Shown here piece after piece: positions 40,852 to 49,610 of a stretch of 64,000 nucleotides of DNA. The stretch's first letter is position 1, and each line of letters opens with the position of its first letter. Origin of the DNA: Palsa-295 sp963781105 (GTDB lineage Bacteria; Acidobacteriota; Terriglobia; Acidiferrales; UBA7541); assembly GCA_963781105.1 (NCBI GenBank), contig CAWAED010000003.1, forward strand, positions 310,001 through 374,000. Reading direction: 5' to 3'. Under the pieces are notes generated by a model that saw only the letters and a program-made list of their open reading frames with translations, had not been told where the DNA came from and ran no database searches. The translations under genes were made by a program, and so were the position numbers.

Positions 40852-41628
40852 ATGGCATCACCCTATCGCATCAACTTGCCGGTGTACGAAGGCCCGCTCG
40901 ACCTTCTCCTCGATCTCATCCGCAAGCAGGAGATGGACATCCACAACATCCCCATCGCTAAAATCACCGAGCAGTATCTCGACTACCTCCACCAAATCGA
41001 AAAGCTCGACATCGACGTCTCCGCCGACTTCATCTACATGGCCGCGACGCTAATCCACATCAAATCGAAAATGCTCCTCCCCGTCGACCCGCTTCTGGCC
41101 GGGGAAGAGCAACAAGATCCGCGCGATGAACTAGTCCACCGCCTGCTAGAACACGAAAAATTCAAGAACGCCGCCCAGCTTCTCTACCAAAAGCAGCAAG
41201 TAGAAGACCACGTCTGGTCGCACCCCGATAAATCGCTCTACGGCGGCGACGAAGTCCAAGGCGAATTAGTAGTCTCGCTGGTGGACCTCGTAAAGACTTT
41301 CCAGCAAGTCCTCGAACGCCGCAAAGAAGTCCCCAAATTCGAACTAAAGCACGATCAAGTCTCGATAGCCCAAATGATGGATCGCCTCCGCCATCGCCTG
41401 ATCGCCACCGACGATCCCGTCTCGCTGATCGAATTCTTCGAAACCTGCGAAACCAAAAACGCCATGATCGTAGCCCTGCTAGCCGTGCTCGAAATGGTCC
41501 GCATGCAAGCAGTCCTGCTGGTCCAATCCGACCTGTTCGAAGACATCCGTCTCCGCAAACACAAAATGTTCGACGCCGTCTTCGCCGGCCCAGACGCTAT
41601 GTCCCAAATCGAGGAGCAATACCTGTGA
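40852..41628 (+). CDS. scpA: segregation and condensation protein ScpA
   Basis: A 258-residue kleisin that bridges Smc heads with ScpB for chromosome condensation. The N-terminus has YEGPLDLLLDLIRKQEMDIHNIPIAKITEQYLDYL and DFIYMAATLIHIKSKMLLP, the classic ScpA core. The C-terminal winged-helix region (about 190-258) has MIVALLAVLEMVRMQAVLLVQ. An AGGAGG lies upstream of the ATG. scpB follows in the usual order, separated by a family A repeat. Confidence 0.95.
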   Translation: MASPYRINLPVYEGPLDLLLDLIRKQEMDIHNIPIAKITEQYLDYLHQIEKLDIDVSADFIYMAATLIHIKSKMLLPVDPLLAGEEQQDPRDELVHRLLEHEKFKNAAQLLYQKQQVEDHVWSHPDKSLYGGDEVQGELVVSLVDLVKTFQQVLERRKEVPKFELKHDQVSIAQMMDRLRHRLIATDDPVSLIEFFETCETKNAMIVALLAVLEMVRMQAVLLVQSDLFEDIRLRKHKMFDAVFAGPDAMSQIEEQYL

Positions 41629-41654
41629 CTGCCGCCGTGCTATTGGGGTTTAGT

Positions 41655-41687
41655 TGTCATCCCGAGCGCAGCGAGGGATCTGCTTTT
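41655..41687. repeat. interspersed repeat family A, short form, between scpA and scpB
   Basis: TCATCCCGAGCGCAGCGAGG then GATCTGCTTTT, identical in core to the copies at 21479 and 63009. Confidence 0.85.
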
Positions 41688-41725
41688 GCCGTGACCGCAA
41701 CACTGCACGCACCAAGGGGAAACGC

Positions 41726-42646
41726 ATGACGCCACAAGAAATCCAAGCCGGACTCGAAGCCATCATCTACGCCGCCGACGAGCCCGCCACACTCGACCAA
41801 ATCGCGAAAGCCTTGGGCATCGAAAAACCCGAAGCCCGCGCTGCCCTCGACCAACTCACCGCGACCTACCAGACCGAAGACCGCGGCATCGAAGTCCGCA
41901 AAGTAGCCGGCGGCTGGAAGTTCTACACCAAAGCTCAGCACCACGACGTAGTCCGCAAATTCATCAAAAGCCTGCAACCACCGCTGCGCCTAACCATGCC
42001 CGCGCTGGAAACGCTAGCAGTGATCGCCTACAAGCAGCCGGTCACAGTCCCGGAGATCAACGAAATTCGCGGCGTCCACGTAGGCGGCGTCATAAAGACT
42101 CTCCTCGAGAAGCGCCTAATCACCACCGCCGGCCGCAAAGAAGTAATCGGCCGCCCCATCCTCTATCGCACCTCCAAACAATTCATGATGCGGTTCGGTC
42201 TCTCCGACCTTGACGAACTCCCCAGCCTGAAAGAATTCGAAGCTCTAGCCCAAGCAGCCCTAGGCTCCGACGAAGGCATCGCCGAATTGCAGCCGGAAGA
42301 CCAGCCAGAAGATCAAGCCGAAGGCCAGCCGGCGAATCAGGAAACAACCGCGGACGCAACCGATGCTGCGCCCAGCACCGAAGTCGCAGCGACCACGTCG
42401 TCGACAGCAACCGAATCCCAAGCATCCGGCGAAGACGAAAAAGACTCCACAGCCGACGCCTCCGCCGAGCAAGAAGCCGAATCTCAATACTCCGAAACGC
42501 CCGCTCAAATGGCCGCAGAAACTTTCGCCGAATCGGCAGAAACGCCTGCAATTGAAACGACTCAAGACTCCGCAGAAGAATCCGACAAATCCCGAGCCGC
42601 CGCAGCCAGCAGCAGCCCGCACCGAACCAACGAACCGTCCGCCTGA
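41726..42646 (+). CDS. scpB: segregation and condensation protein ScpB with acidic tail
   Basis: A 306-residue ScpB. Two winged-helix domains occupy residues 1-190 (QAGLEAIIYAADEPATLDQIAKALGIE; LETLAVIAYKQPVTVPEINEIRGV; LLEKRLITTAGRKEVIGRPILYRTS). The last 110 residues are a low-complexity Glu/Ala/Thr/Ser/Gln tail, beyond the usual 190-200 residues of ScpB. ATG 41726 is chosen; the frame stays open upstream only through the family A repeat. Partner of scpA. Confidence 0.93.
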   Translation: MTPQEIQAGLEAIIYAADEPATLDQIAKALGIEKPEARAALDQLTATYQTEDRGIEVRKVAGGWKFYTKAQHHDVVRKFIKSLQPPLRLTMPALETLAVIAYKQPVTVPEINEIRGVHVGGVIKTLLEKRLITTAGRKEVIGRPILYRTSKQFMMRFGLSDLDELPSLKEFEALAQAALGSDEGIAELQPEDQPEDQAEGQPANQETTADATDAAPSTEVAATTSSTATESQASGEDEKDSTADASAEQEAESQYSETPAQMAAETFAESAETPAIETTQDSAEESDKSRAAAASSSPHRTNEPSA

Positions 42647-42654
42647 GGTTTAGC

Positions 42655-42715
42655 CTTTGTAGCGGCGCACTTCAGTGCGCCATCGATCTTGCGCCGCGAA
42701 ACGATCGCGGTCTGA
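42655..42715. repeat. family B hairpin
   Basis: TTTGTAGC, GGCGCACTTCAGTGCGCC (42664-42681), CATCGATCTTGCGCCGCGAA, ACGATCGCGG. Downstream of scpB. Confidence 0.82.
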
Positions 42716-42737
42716 ACCTCCGCAGAAAACGCGCGGT

Positions 42738-42821
42738 TGTCATCCTGAACGGAGCGCGCGCGGGTTAGCCGTTCCTTTCGCGAAGCGAAAGCCGCGCGGC
42801 GCAGTGAAGGATCTCTCTTCG
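42738..42821. repeat. interspersed repeat family A with long insertion
   Basis: GTCATCCTGAACGGAGCGCG at the left and GCAGTGAAGGATCTCTCTTC at the right flank an inserted segment with the hairpin CTTTCGCGAAGCGAAAG (42774-42790). Confidence 0.75.
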
Positions 42822-42924
42822 AATTTTTTCCCCACCGCTGACCTTCCACCGCCATCTAGCCATTCGCCACCAAGCTCATTTTCCGTTAAGCTGTAACCTC
42901 ACAAAAAGGAACGCACGCAACCCC

Positions 42925-44382
42925 ATGCTCGAACGCCTGCAAAAAATTATCGCCCGCGCCGGCATCGCCTCCCGCCGCCACGCCGAAGAACTAATCAAAT
43001 CCGGCCTGGTTACGGTGAACGGCCAAACCATCACCGAGCTAGGCAGCAAAGCCGATGAATCCACTGATCACATCAAGGTGCAGGGAAAACTCCTGCGCCC
43101 GCAAACCGAACGCGTCTACCTCCTCCTGCATAAGCCGCCGGAAGTGGTCTCGACCATGATCGACCCCGAAGGCCGCCGCACCCTCACCGATCTTCTCTAC
43201 GGCGTCTCGCAGCGCGTTTTCCCAGTCGGCCGCCTCGAATATCACTCGATGGGCCTAGTCTTCCTCACGAACGACGGCGAACTAGCCAACCTGATGCTCA
43301 AAGCCCATCAGCTCCAGCAGACCTATCATCTGAAATTAAAAACTCTGCTGACCTTCGAAGAAATCGAAGCCCTCTCGCGCTCCACCGGTGCGCAAATCTC
43401 GCGCCTAAAAGGCAAAGACGCCCCCTGGTACGAAGTCACTCTCTCCGAAGCCCGCCGCGACGCTCTGCGCAACCACCTCTTCCAGACCGGCCACCCGGTG
43501 GAAAAAATCAAACGCATAAAAATCGGCAACCTAGCCATGGAATCGCTTTCCACCGGCCACCATCGCCCGCTGTCAGACGCGGAAGTCGCGACGCTGCGCA
43601 AGCTAGTGCAACCCGACGCCGCGCAGCCAGTAGCCGCATTCACGACACCAGAAAATCAGCAAGCACTGCGACCACTGCAATTCCGCGCCGCAACGCCGGC
43701 CCCGCCCGCAGCCGTGATGGCTGCCCGACCCCCGATGCAAGCACCGCGCCGCCCCTTCGTGAAGCGCCGCCCGTATCAGCCGAAACCCAAACCAGGCGAG
43801 CGCCCGCGCCCAACTTACGACGCTCCGCGCACCGACACCTCACAACCGGGCCAGAGGTTCAGACCGACGAGGCCGAGCGAACCTCCGCCTCGCCACGAAA
43901 ATTTTCGCCCGAATCAAAATTTCAAAAGGGAAGGCCCGCGCCCAACAGGCTCAAAGCCCTTCTCGCGTCCATACAAAGACTCGCGCCCGGCAGCATCGGG
44001 CCGTCCCGGTTTCAAGAGTTCCAATTACAATAAGCCCAATTTCAAGACGCCCGGTTTCGACGCAAACGACCGTCCTCCGCGCGGCCCGAAATCCTCAGCC
44101 CCGTGGCGTTCGAACCAAAGGTCCTCCGAGCCAGGAGCCTTTGGCCACTCCAAGAAGAACTTCCGGCCCGGCGGCCCGGCAGGACCAAAGTCCGGACCAA
44201 AATCCAGCGCCCCCTGGAAATCGAAACAGCGCCCCAGCGAACCAGGCGCCTTCGGCCGCCCCAAACAAAATTTCAAGCCGGGAGGTCCACGCGGAACAAA
44301 ATCAGGCGCACCAAAGCGCAGCGGCCCGCGAGGCCAGAAACCAAATCGTGGAAGATTCACAGGTCCGAAAGGCAGAAGCTAG
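42925..44382 (+). CDS. RluB/RsuA-family rRNA pseudouridine synthase with Glu at catalytic position and repeat tail
   Basis: A 485-residue protein: N-terminal S4 RNA-binding domain (LQKIIARAGIASRRHAEELIKSGLVTVNG), then the RsuA/RluB-type catalytic domain (about 65-235). The catalytic motif, normally GRLD-x2-T-x-GL, reads GRLEYHSMGLVFLTNDG, so residue 105 is Glu instead of Asp. The rest is a Pro/Arg/Gly/Lys-rich tail of about 240 residues ending in two tandem 37-residue units (44089-44199 and 44200-44310). It would isomerise U in 23S rRNA if active. The substitution makes activity uncertain. Confidence 0.85.
   Translation: MLERLQKIIARAGIASRRHAEELIKSGLVTVNGQTITELGSKADESTDHIKVQGKLLRPQTERVYLLLHKPPEVVSTMIDPEGRRTLTDLLYGVSQRVFPVGRLEYHSMGLVFLTNDGELANLMLKAHQLQQTYHLKLKTLLTFEEIEALSRSTGAQISRLKGKDAPWYEVTLSEARRDALRNHLFQTGHPVEKIKRIKIGNLAMESLSTGHHRPLSDAEVATLRKLVQPDAAQPVAAFTTPENQQALRPLQFRAATPAPPAAVMAARPPMQAPRRPFVKRRPYQPKPKPGERPRPTYDAPRTDTSQPGQRFRPTRPSEPPPRHENFRPNQNFKREGPRPTGSKPFSRPYKDSRPAASGRPGFKSSNYNKPNFKTPGFDANDRPPRGPKSSAPWRSNQRSSEPGAFGHSKKNFRPGGPAGPKSGPKSSAPWKSKQRPSEPGAFGRPKQNFKPGGPRGTKSGAPKRSGPRGQKPNRGRFTGPKGRS
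44089..44310 (+). repeat. two tandem 111-bp coding repeats in the RluB-like tail
   Basis: Each unit encodes 37 residues beginning KSSAPW, with SEPGAFG and a N-F-(R/K)-P-G-G-P centre. The period is exactly 111 bases and reading frame is kept. Confidence 0.85.
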
Positions 44383-44397
44383 TCCGCCGCGCGCACA

Positions 44398-45465
44398 TTG
44401 AAGATAGATCCCATCAAACTCGGCTCGAACGAAAATCCCCTGGGCCCGTCGCCGCTCGCGATGGCCGCCGCCCAAAAAGCTCTAGCCGAATCCCACCGCT
44501 ATCCCGACGCGACCGGCCTCCCACTTCGCGAAACGCTATCAAAAAAGCACGCAGTCCCCACGGACAACATCATCCTAGGCGCCGGATCCACCGAATTGCT
44601 CGACCTAGCCGCCCGCATCACCCTCCGCCCCGGAGATTGCGGCGTCACCTCGCACGGCTCATTCCTGCTCTATTCCCTAGCGATTCGCGCCGCAGGCGCA
44701 CGCTTGCTCGAAATTCCTCTCCGCAATTACGCGTACGACCTAGATGCGATCGCCCGTAATCTCCCGCCCGAAGCCAAAATCATCTATCTCGCGAATCCCA
44801 ATAATCCCACCGGCACGATGTTCACCGCCGACGAGTTCGATGCCTTCGTCGCCCGCGTCCCGCACCACGTTCTCGTCGTAATTGACGAAGCCTATTTCGA
44901 ATATGTCCAGCGCACGGATTACTCCCGCTCCATCGCCGTCGCGCTCAAGCGCCCCAACGTCATCGTCCTGCGCACATTTTCCAAAGTCTACGGTCTAGCC
45001 GGCCTGCGCATCGGCTACGGCATCGGCCCCGCCAACCTGCTCGAAAAAATGAACGACCTCCGCGGCCCCTTCAGCACCTCAGGCGTCGCACAAGCCGCCG
45101 CCCTCGCGGCACTCGAAGACCACGAACACGTCCGCCGCTCGATCGAATCCAATCGCGCGGGCCTAGCGCAACTCGCAACGGCGTTCGCAGCAATGGGTAT
45201 CCACTATCTTCCGTCGTTCGCGAATTTCGTTCTAGTCGAACTCCACAAAGACGCCGAGCCATTCGCTGAAGACTTGCTAGCCCGCGGCGTAATCGTCCGC
45301 CCCATGCGCTGGATGGGCCTACCCACCACCGTTCGAGTCACTATAGGCACGCGCGAAGAAAACGATAAATTTCTGGCCGCTCTCGACGCCACGCGCAAAG
45401 CGGAGCCAAATCCGCAGAGCCCGGCAACAGCCACACATCTCGAAGGGAAATCGCGACCCAAATGA
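44398..45465 (+). CDS. hisC: histidinol-phosphate aminotransferase
   Basis: A 355-residue class II PLP aminotransferase converting imidazole-acetol phosphate to histidinol phosphate. SNENPLGPSPLAMAAAQKAL is the N-terminal signature, NPNNPTG the substrate/PLP region, VIDEAYFEYV the Asp-Tyr pair, and RTFSKVYGLAGLRIGYG carries the PLP Lys. TTG at 44398 is 15 bases after the RluB-like gene. Other aromatic aminotransferases share these features, but HisC fits best. Its stop overlaps the next start. Confidence 0.88.
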   Translation: MKIDPIKLGSNENPLGPSPLAMAAAQKALAESHRYPDATGLPLRETLSKKHAVPTDNIILGAGSTELLDLAARITLRPGDCGVTSHGSFLLYSLAIRAAGARLLEIPLRNYAYDLDAIARNLPPEAKIIYLANPNNPTGTMFTADEFDAFVARVPHHVLVVIDEAYFEYVQRTDYSRSIAVALKRPNVIVLRTFSKVYGLAGLRIGYGIGPANLLEKMNDLRGPFSTSGVAQAAALAALEDHEHVRRSIESNRAGLAQLATAFAAMGIHYLPSFANFVLVELHKDAEPFAEDLLARGVIVRPMRWMGLPTTVRVTIGTREENDKFLAALDATRKAEPNPQSPATATHLEGKSRPK

Positions 45466-45944
45466 CCAATCAAGGCGGGGAAAACTCAGGAGATCATGCC
45501 AATCTCGAATCAAACCGCAACATCAATAACACCGCCAACAATCCCATCACCGAAATCCTCAAAACCAGCCACACCATCGCGGTTGTCGGCCTCTCCAGCC
45601 GTAAATTCCGCCCCAGTCATGGTGTCGCTGAATATCTGCAATCGGCAGGCTACCGCATCATTCCAGTAAATCCGCACGAAAGGGAAGTGCTAGGCGAGAA
45701 ATCCTACGCGCGCCTCGAAGACATCCCCGAAAAAATAGATATCGTGGACATCTTCCGCCGCTCCGAATACGTCCCCGAAATAGTGGAATCTGTAATCCGC
45801 ATCAAAGCAAGCGCGATCTGGATGCAAGAAGGTGTAATCCATCACCAAGCCGCCGAACAAGCCCGCCGCGCGGGAATCCCCGTAGTAATGGACTCCTGCA
45901 TCCTAAAAGAACACATCAAACGCTTCCGCCTGCCCCGCGACTAA
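45462..45944 (+). CDS. CoA-binding domain protein (YccU-like)
   Basis: A 160-residue Rossmann-type CoA-binding protein: IAVVGLSSRKFRPSHGVAEYLQSAGYRIIPVNP then SYARLEDIPEKIDIVDIFRRSE and IWMQEGVIHHQAAEQARRAGIPVVMDSCI. The first 28 residues are an Asn-rich extension. The ATG overlaps the hisC stop (ATGA). Members bind CoA or acyl-CoA with unknown physiological role. Confidence 0.88.
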   Translation: MTNQGGENSGDHANLESNRNINNTANNPITEILKTSHTIAVVGLSSRKFRPSHGVAEYLQSAGYRIIPVNPHEREVLGEKSYARLEDIPEKIDIVDIFRRSEYVPEIVESVIRIKASAIWMQEGVIHHQAAEQARRAGIPVVMDSCILKEHIKRFRLPRD

Positions 45945-47161
45945 AACTGGTAAATCACCAACGCCCGCTTCCCCGGCTCCGTCACCGCGACGGTCGCGCC
46001 ATCCGGCGCAATCGCAAAATTATGAAACTCCAACCCGTGAAAAAACGTGTCAAATCGCCCGTCGTACAATCCCACCCAAACCATATCCCCCGACTTCTGC
46101 GGCTCGCCGCGCTTCAACAAAACCCGCGTCTCGCTGCGGTCCCACTGAAATTGGCCGATCGCCACGCGCACCTGCACCGGTTTCGCCGGATTCGCCACCT
46201 CCCGCACTTCTAGCGTGTCGCCATTCCGAAAATACGCAATCTTCGCGGCCGAAGGAGAAATTGTCAGAAACCCCGCATACTCCTCCAGCGGCGCAAGTTC
46301 CTTTCGCGTCCCACCAACCAAATCCAGCTGCACGATTTTCGGCGGCGAGATCGCAGTCGTGCTCTCCTCGATCGCAAACGCCTGATTCCGCTTCGTGTCC
46401 CACGAAACCGCCGAAAAAGTGTGCCCCTCGAAAAGGACGCGCGCATGACCATCCGAAGGCCGCAACGCATTGATCTGCGAAAAATTTCCGCTCGTCTTCG
46501 ATAGATAGACCAGCGTCGCGCCGTCTGCCAGCCAATCGGGATTGTAAGCGTCCGAAAGCGTCGAAGTCTTCGACCCTTGAATCTGTATCTGCCGCCCTTC
46601 GGTATCCATCAAGTAGAGAAGCGTATTCGGCCGCACGGTTTGCTGCTCATCGAGCTGTTGCACCACCGTCCCTTGTGGCTGCGCCATCATCGAAGTATCC
46701 ATCTTCACCGCGATCCGCCGCCCATCGGGTGACCACGTCAGCGAATCCACCTGGTAACTATGCTGCGGCGGGATTGGCGTGTGCTTCTTACCCTTCTTGC
46801 CGTTGGCATCTTCCTCGTCCGGTTCCGGCGGCGGCAACTCATCCTCGGCCCCCGGCGCGGGATTGAACTTATCGCCATCAATTATCTTTTTCCGTTTCCC
46901 GTCAATACTCCCCACCCAGAAATCATCGTGCTCCACGATGATTTTCTTCACGCGCTTCATCCGCTGCACGGCGTAAACAATCTGATTGTCCTGCGAGATC
47001 GCAAACGCCTGCACATCCTGATCAAACGTCGCGACCTGTTTCATTTCCGCGAGCCCGACCAAAGGAAGCGTGATGAGGAAGAACACCGCCAGAAGCGGCC
47101 ATGGAAATCGCCGCGCGTCGCCGCGCGCCGTTTGGACTGGGTTGGTCTCCGGCATCATCAA
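45941..47161 (-). CDS. membrane-anchored beta-propeller (TolB/WD40-like) protein
   Basis: A 406-residue protein with an N-terminal signal or anchor helix (about residues 20-38, WPLLAVFFLITLPLVGL) and repeated beta-propeller blades (QVDSLTWSPDGRRIAVKMD, DAYNPDWLADGATLVYLSKTSGNF, FLTISPSAAKIAYFRNGD). An acidic, Pro- and Lys-rich loop at about 105-135 (ELPPPEPDEEDANGKKGKKH) breaks the first blades. It resembles the N-terminal propeller of S9 peptidases or TolB without a catalytic domain. It ends 4 bases inside the convergent CoA-binding gene. Confidence 0.75.
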   Translation of the reverse strand: MMMPETNPVQTARGDARRFPWPLLAVFFLITLPLVGLAEMKQVATFDQDVQAFAISQDNQIVYAVQRMKRVKKIIVEHDDFWVGSIDGKRKKIIDGDKFNPAPGAEDELPPPEPDEEDANGKKGKKHTPIPPQHSYQVDSLTWSPDGRRIAVKMDTSMMAQPQGTVVQQLDEQQTVRPNTLLYLMDTEGRQIQIQGSKTSTLSDAYNPDWLADGATLVYLSKTSGNFSQINALRPSDGHARVLFEGHTFSAVSWDTKRNQAFAIEESTTAISPPKIVQLDLVGGTRKELAPLEEYAGFLTISPSAAKIAYFRNGDTLEVREVANPAKPVQVRVAIGQFQWDRSETRVLLKRGEPQKSGDMVWVGLYDGRFDTFFHGLEFHNFAIAPDGATVAVTEPGKRALVIYQF

Positions 47162-47167
47162 TGTGTT

Positions 47168-48523
47168 TTACTTTCCGGCAGCCTTTTTCTGAATCCGCCG
47201 TATCTCCTCAAGCCTCTGCCTGATCCGCGCCTCAAATCCCTGGTCCGTGGGATTGTAATATACCCGTCCCGCCAAACTTTCAGGAAGGCAAGTCATGTCC
47301 GTCACTTTCTCTTCCGCGTCATGCGCGTACTGATAGCCTTTTCCGTATCCGATATTTTTCATCAAACCAGTCACCGCATTTCGAATGTGCAACGGAACCG
47401 GGTCCGCCATCGTGCTCCGCAAATCATCCTGCACCGCGCCATACGCCGTATACACGGCGTTCGATTTCGGCGCGAGCGACAAATACACCGCCGCCTGCGC
47501 CAAAGCCAGATGTCCCTCCGGCGGCCCAAGCAATTCAAAAGCCTGCATCGCCGCGATCGTCACTTGCACCGCGTGCGGCTCCGCGAGGCCGATATCCTCG
47601 CTCGCCATCCGCACCAGCCGCCGCGCGATGTACAAAGGGTCTTCGCCCGATTCCAACATCCGCGCCAGCCAATACAGCGACGCATCCGGATCAGAATTGC
47701 GCACCGACTTATGCAGCGCCGAAATTAAATTGAAATGTTCTTCGCCGGACTTGTCGTAAGGCAGCAGCTTCCGCTGCAGCACATCTTCCAGCAGCGCCTG
47801 CGTCAATACGCGCCGCCCCGCGGCGTCGGGCGCGGTACCCATCGCGAGCGCCTCGAGCGTGTTGTACGCCGCCCGCGCATCTCCATTCGCAAGGATTGCG
47901 ATGCGCTCCAGAATCTCCGCGGATGCCTCCACGTTTTCCCGCCCCAGCCCGCGCGCCGCATCTGCCAGCGCTCGCTCGAGCAGCGTCACAATCTGCTCCG
48001 GCGTGTGCGCCTTCAGCACGTACACTTTCATCCGCGAAAGCAGCGGCGCAATCACCTCAAAAGACGGATTCTCCGTCGTCGCTCCAATCAACAAAATGTT
48101 CCCCGCCTCCACGTGCGGCAGAAACGCATCCTGCTGCGCGCGATTGAACCGATGCACTTCGTCCACGAACACAATCGTCCGCCGCCCATATCGCCGCACC
48201 GCTTCCGCCTTCGCCATCACCTCCTTAATTTCTTTGATCCCCGCAAGCACCGCGCTGAAAGGAATGAACTCCGACTTCGTCATCCGCGCGATAATCCGCG
48301 CAAGCGTAGTCTTCCCGCACCCCGGAGGTCCCCACAAAAGCAGGGAAGTCAGATCGTCGCGCTCGATCTGCACCCGCAAAGGCTTCCCCGTCCCGAGCAA
48401 TTCCTCCTGCCCGATAAATTCATCCAACGTCTGCGGCCGCATCCGGTCAGCCAAAGGCCTCCCCGCCGACGACTCCTCTTCCGGCTGCACAGTTTGAAAT
48501 AGTCCCATGGTTTGGTTCAGCAA
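47168..48523 (-). CDS. rarA: replication-associated recombination protein RarA (MgsA)
   Basis: A 451-residue clamp-loader-like AAA+ ATPase acting at stalled forks. Walker A is GPPGCGKTTLAR, Walker B FVDEVHRFNRAQQDAFLPHVE, sensor 1 GATTENPSFEV. The C-terminal tetramerisation domain includes DPDASLYWLARMLESGEDPLYIARRLVRMASEDIGLA and GYGKGYQYAHD. Start at 48523 or the Met five codons on. Precedes the beta-propeller gene by 7 bases, so they may be co-transcribed. Confidence 0.95.
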   Translation of the reverse strand: MLNQTMGLFQTVQPEEESSAGRPLADRMRPQTLDEFIGQEELLGTGKPLRVQIERDDLTSLLLWGPPGCGKTTLARIIARMTKSEFIPFSAVLAGIKEIKEVMAKAEAVRRYGRRTIVFVDEVHRFNRAQQDAFLPHVEAGNILLIGATTENPSFEVIAPLLSRMKVYVLKAHTPEQIVTLLERALADAARGLGRENVEASAEILERIAILANGDARAAYNTLEALAMGTAPDAAGRRVLTQALLEDVLQRKLLPYDKSGEEHFNLISALHKSVRNSDPDASLYWLARMLESGEDPLYIARRLVRMASEDIGLAEPHAVQVTIAAMQAFELLGPPEGHLALAQAAVYLSLAPKSNAVYTAYGAVQDDLRSTMADPVPLHIRNAVTGLMKNIGYGKGYQYAHDAEEKVTDMTCLPESLAGRVYYNPTDQGFEARIRQRLEEIRRIQKKAAGK

Positions 48524-48529
48524 TTGATT

Positions 48530-48558
48530 TTGTAGCGGCGGTCTTCAGACCGCCATCG
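48530..48558. repeat. family B hairpin, GGCGGTC stem
   Basis: GGCGGTCTTCAGACCGCC at 48537-48554, preceded by TTGATTTTGTAGC, between two minus-strand genes. Confidence 0.8.
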
Positions 48559-48584
48559 TTCCGTGCGGCAACGCCGTAGCGAAT

Positions 48585-49478
48585 TCACTCCTTCCGGTCA
48601 TCCGCAGTGTCTTTTCTCTGTCGCGCCGCCTCATACAAAACAATCGACGCCGCAATCCCCGCGTTCAATGACTCCACACTCTCCGCGATCGGTATCGAAA
48701 TCCGTGCATCCGCTGCATGTTCCACTTCCGGCAGCAATCCCGATCCCTCGTTCCCAATAAAAATTGCAACCGCATCACGCAAATCCGCTTCGGCACCCGC
48801 CAACTCGCCTCCATCAGCCATCACTCGTGAACTAGCCGCCACAATCCTCACCTCAGCCACCCGCAATTGCGCCAGCAAAACCGGAATCGCCATCCCGCGC
48901 AATAACGGCAATCGCAAAGCCGACCCCGCCGACGCTCTAATCGCCTTCGGCGACCAGGGATCAGCGCTCCCGCGCGTGGTAACCACCCCCGTAGCCCCAA
49001 ACGCCTCCGCCGAACGCACGACAGTCCCCACATTCCCCGGATCCTGCACCGCAGCCATCACAACCAAAAGCGGCGCCCCAGCGCGAAACGCTCCATCACC
49101 CGAAGCCGCCCCGCGCAACACATCCTCAAATTGCCAAACCGGCTGCCGAAACAAAGCCGCCACACCCTGCGGCGTCTCCGTCCCCGAAACACTCTCGAAC
49201 AATTTATCGGTCGTCCGCAAAACGCGCGCCCGCGGAATCCCGGCCACGCTCTCGCTAGCAGCACGCAAAATATGCTCAAGCTCGCGCTCGCCCGACTCGC
49301 TCACCAATAGCGCCACGGCCTCGAGCCCCGACCTCAGAGAATCCTCGACAAGCTTGCGCCCCTCCACCGCCAGCGCATCTTCGCCCTCAGGGCCCGTCCC
49401 GCGCAGCCCCGCGCGAAAAGTCTTCAGCCACTTATTCTCGCGGCTCGTAATAATATCCGCAGTCAAGTGCTCCACCAT
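48585..49478 (-). CDS. SpoU-family RNA 2'-O-methyltransferase (TrmH/RlmB-like)
   Basis: A 297-residue SPOUT methyltransferase. The N-terminal RNA-binding substrate domain (about 1-115) is followed by the knot: MAAVQDPGNVGTVVRSAEAFGATGVV (motif 1), FIGNEGSGLLPEV (motif 2) and ISIPIAESVESLNAGIAASIVLYEAARQR (motif 3). It probably methylates 23S rRNA or tRNA ribose; the target cannot be told. It overlaps by a few bases the longest possible frame of the divergent tsaC, which favours a later tsaC start. Confidence 0.9.
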   Translation of the reverse strand: MVEHLTADIITSRENKWLKTFRAGLRGTGPEGEDALAVEGRKLVEDSLRSGLEAVALLVSESGERELEHILRAASESVAGIPRARVLRTTDKLFESVSGTETPQGVAALFRQPVWQFEDVLRGAASGDGAFRAGAPLLVVMAAVQDPGNVGTVVRSAEAFGATGVVTTRGSADPWSPKAIRASAGSALRLPLLRGMAIPVLLAQLRVAEVRIVAASSRVMADGGELAGAEADLRDAVAIFIGNEGSGLLPEVEHAADARISIPIAESVESLNAGIAASIVLYEAARQRKDTADDRKE

Positions 49479-49610
49479 CCGACAAGCCTAACAAACGCAC
49501 CTCCCGCCGTCGAGTCATCTCACACCCTCGCCGCTGCAACTTGCGTCTATCCTGTAGCTTATGGTAGCTTGCCAAGCGGACCTGGGGCGCAACCCGCCGA
49601 GAGTGATCAC

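Noticed and set aside
41654..41725. Upstream extension of scpB
   Set aside because: The extra codons come from the family A repeat; ScpB family similarity begins just after ATG 41726.
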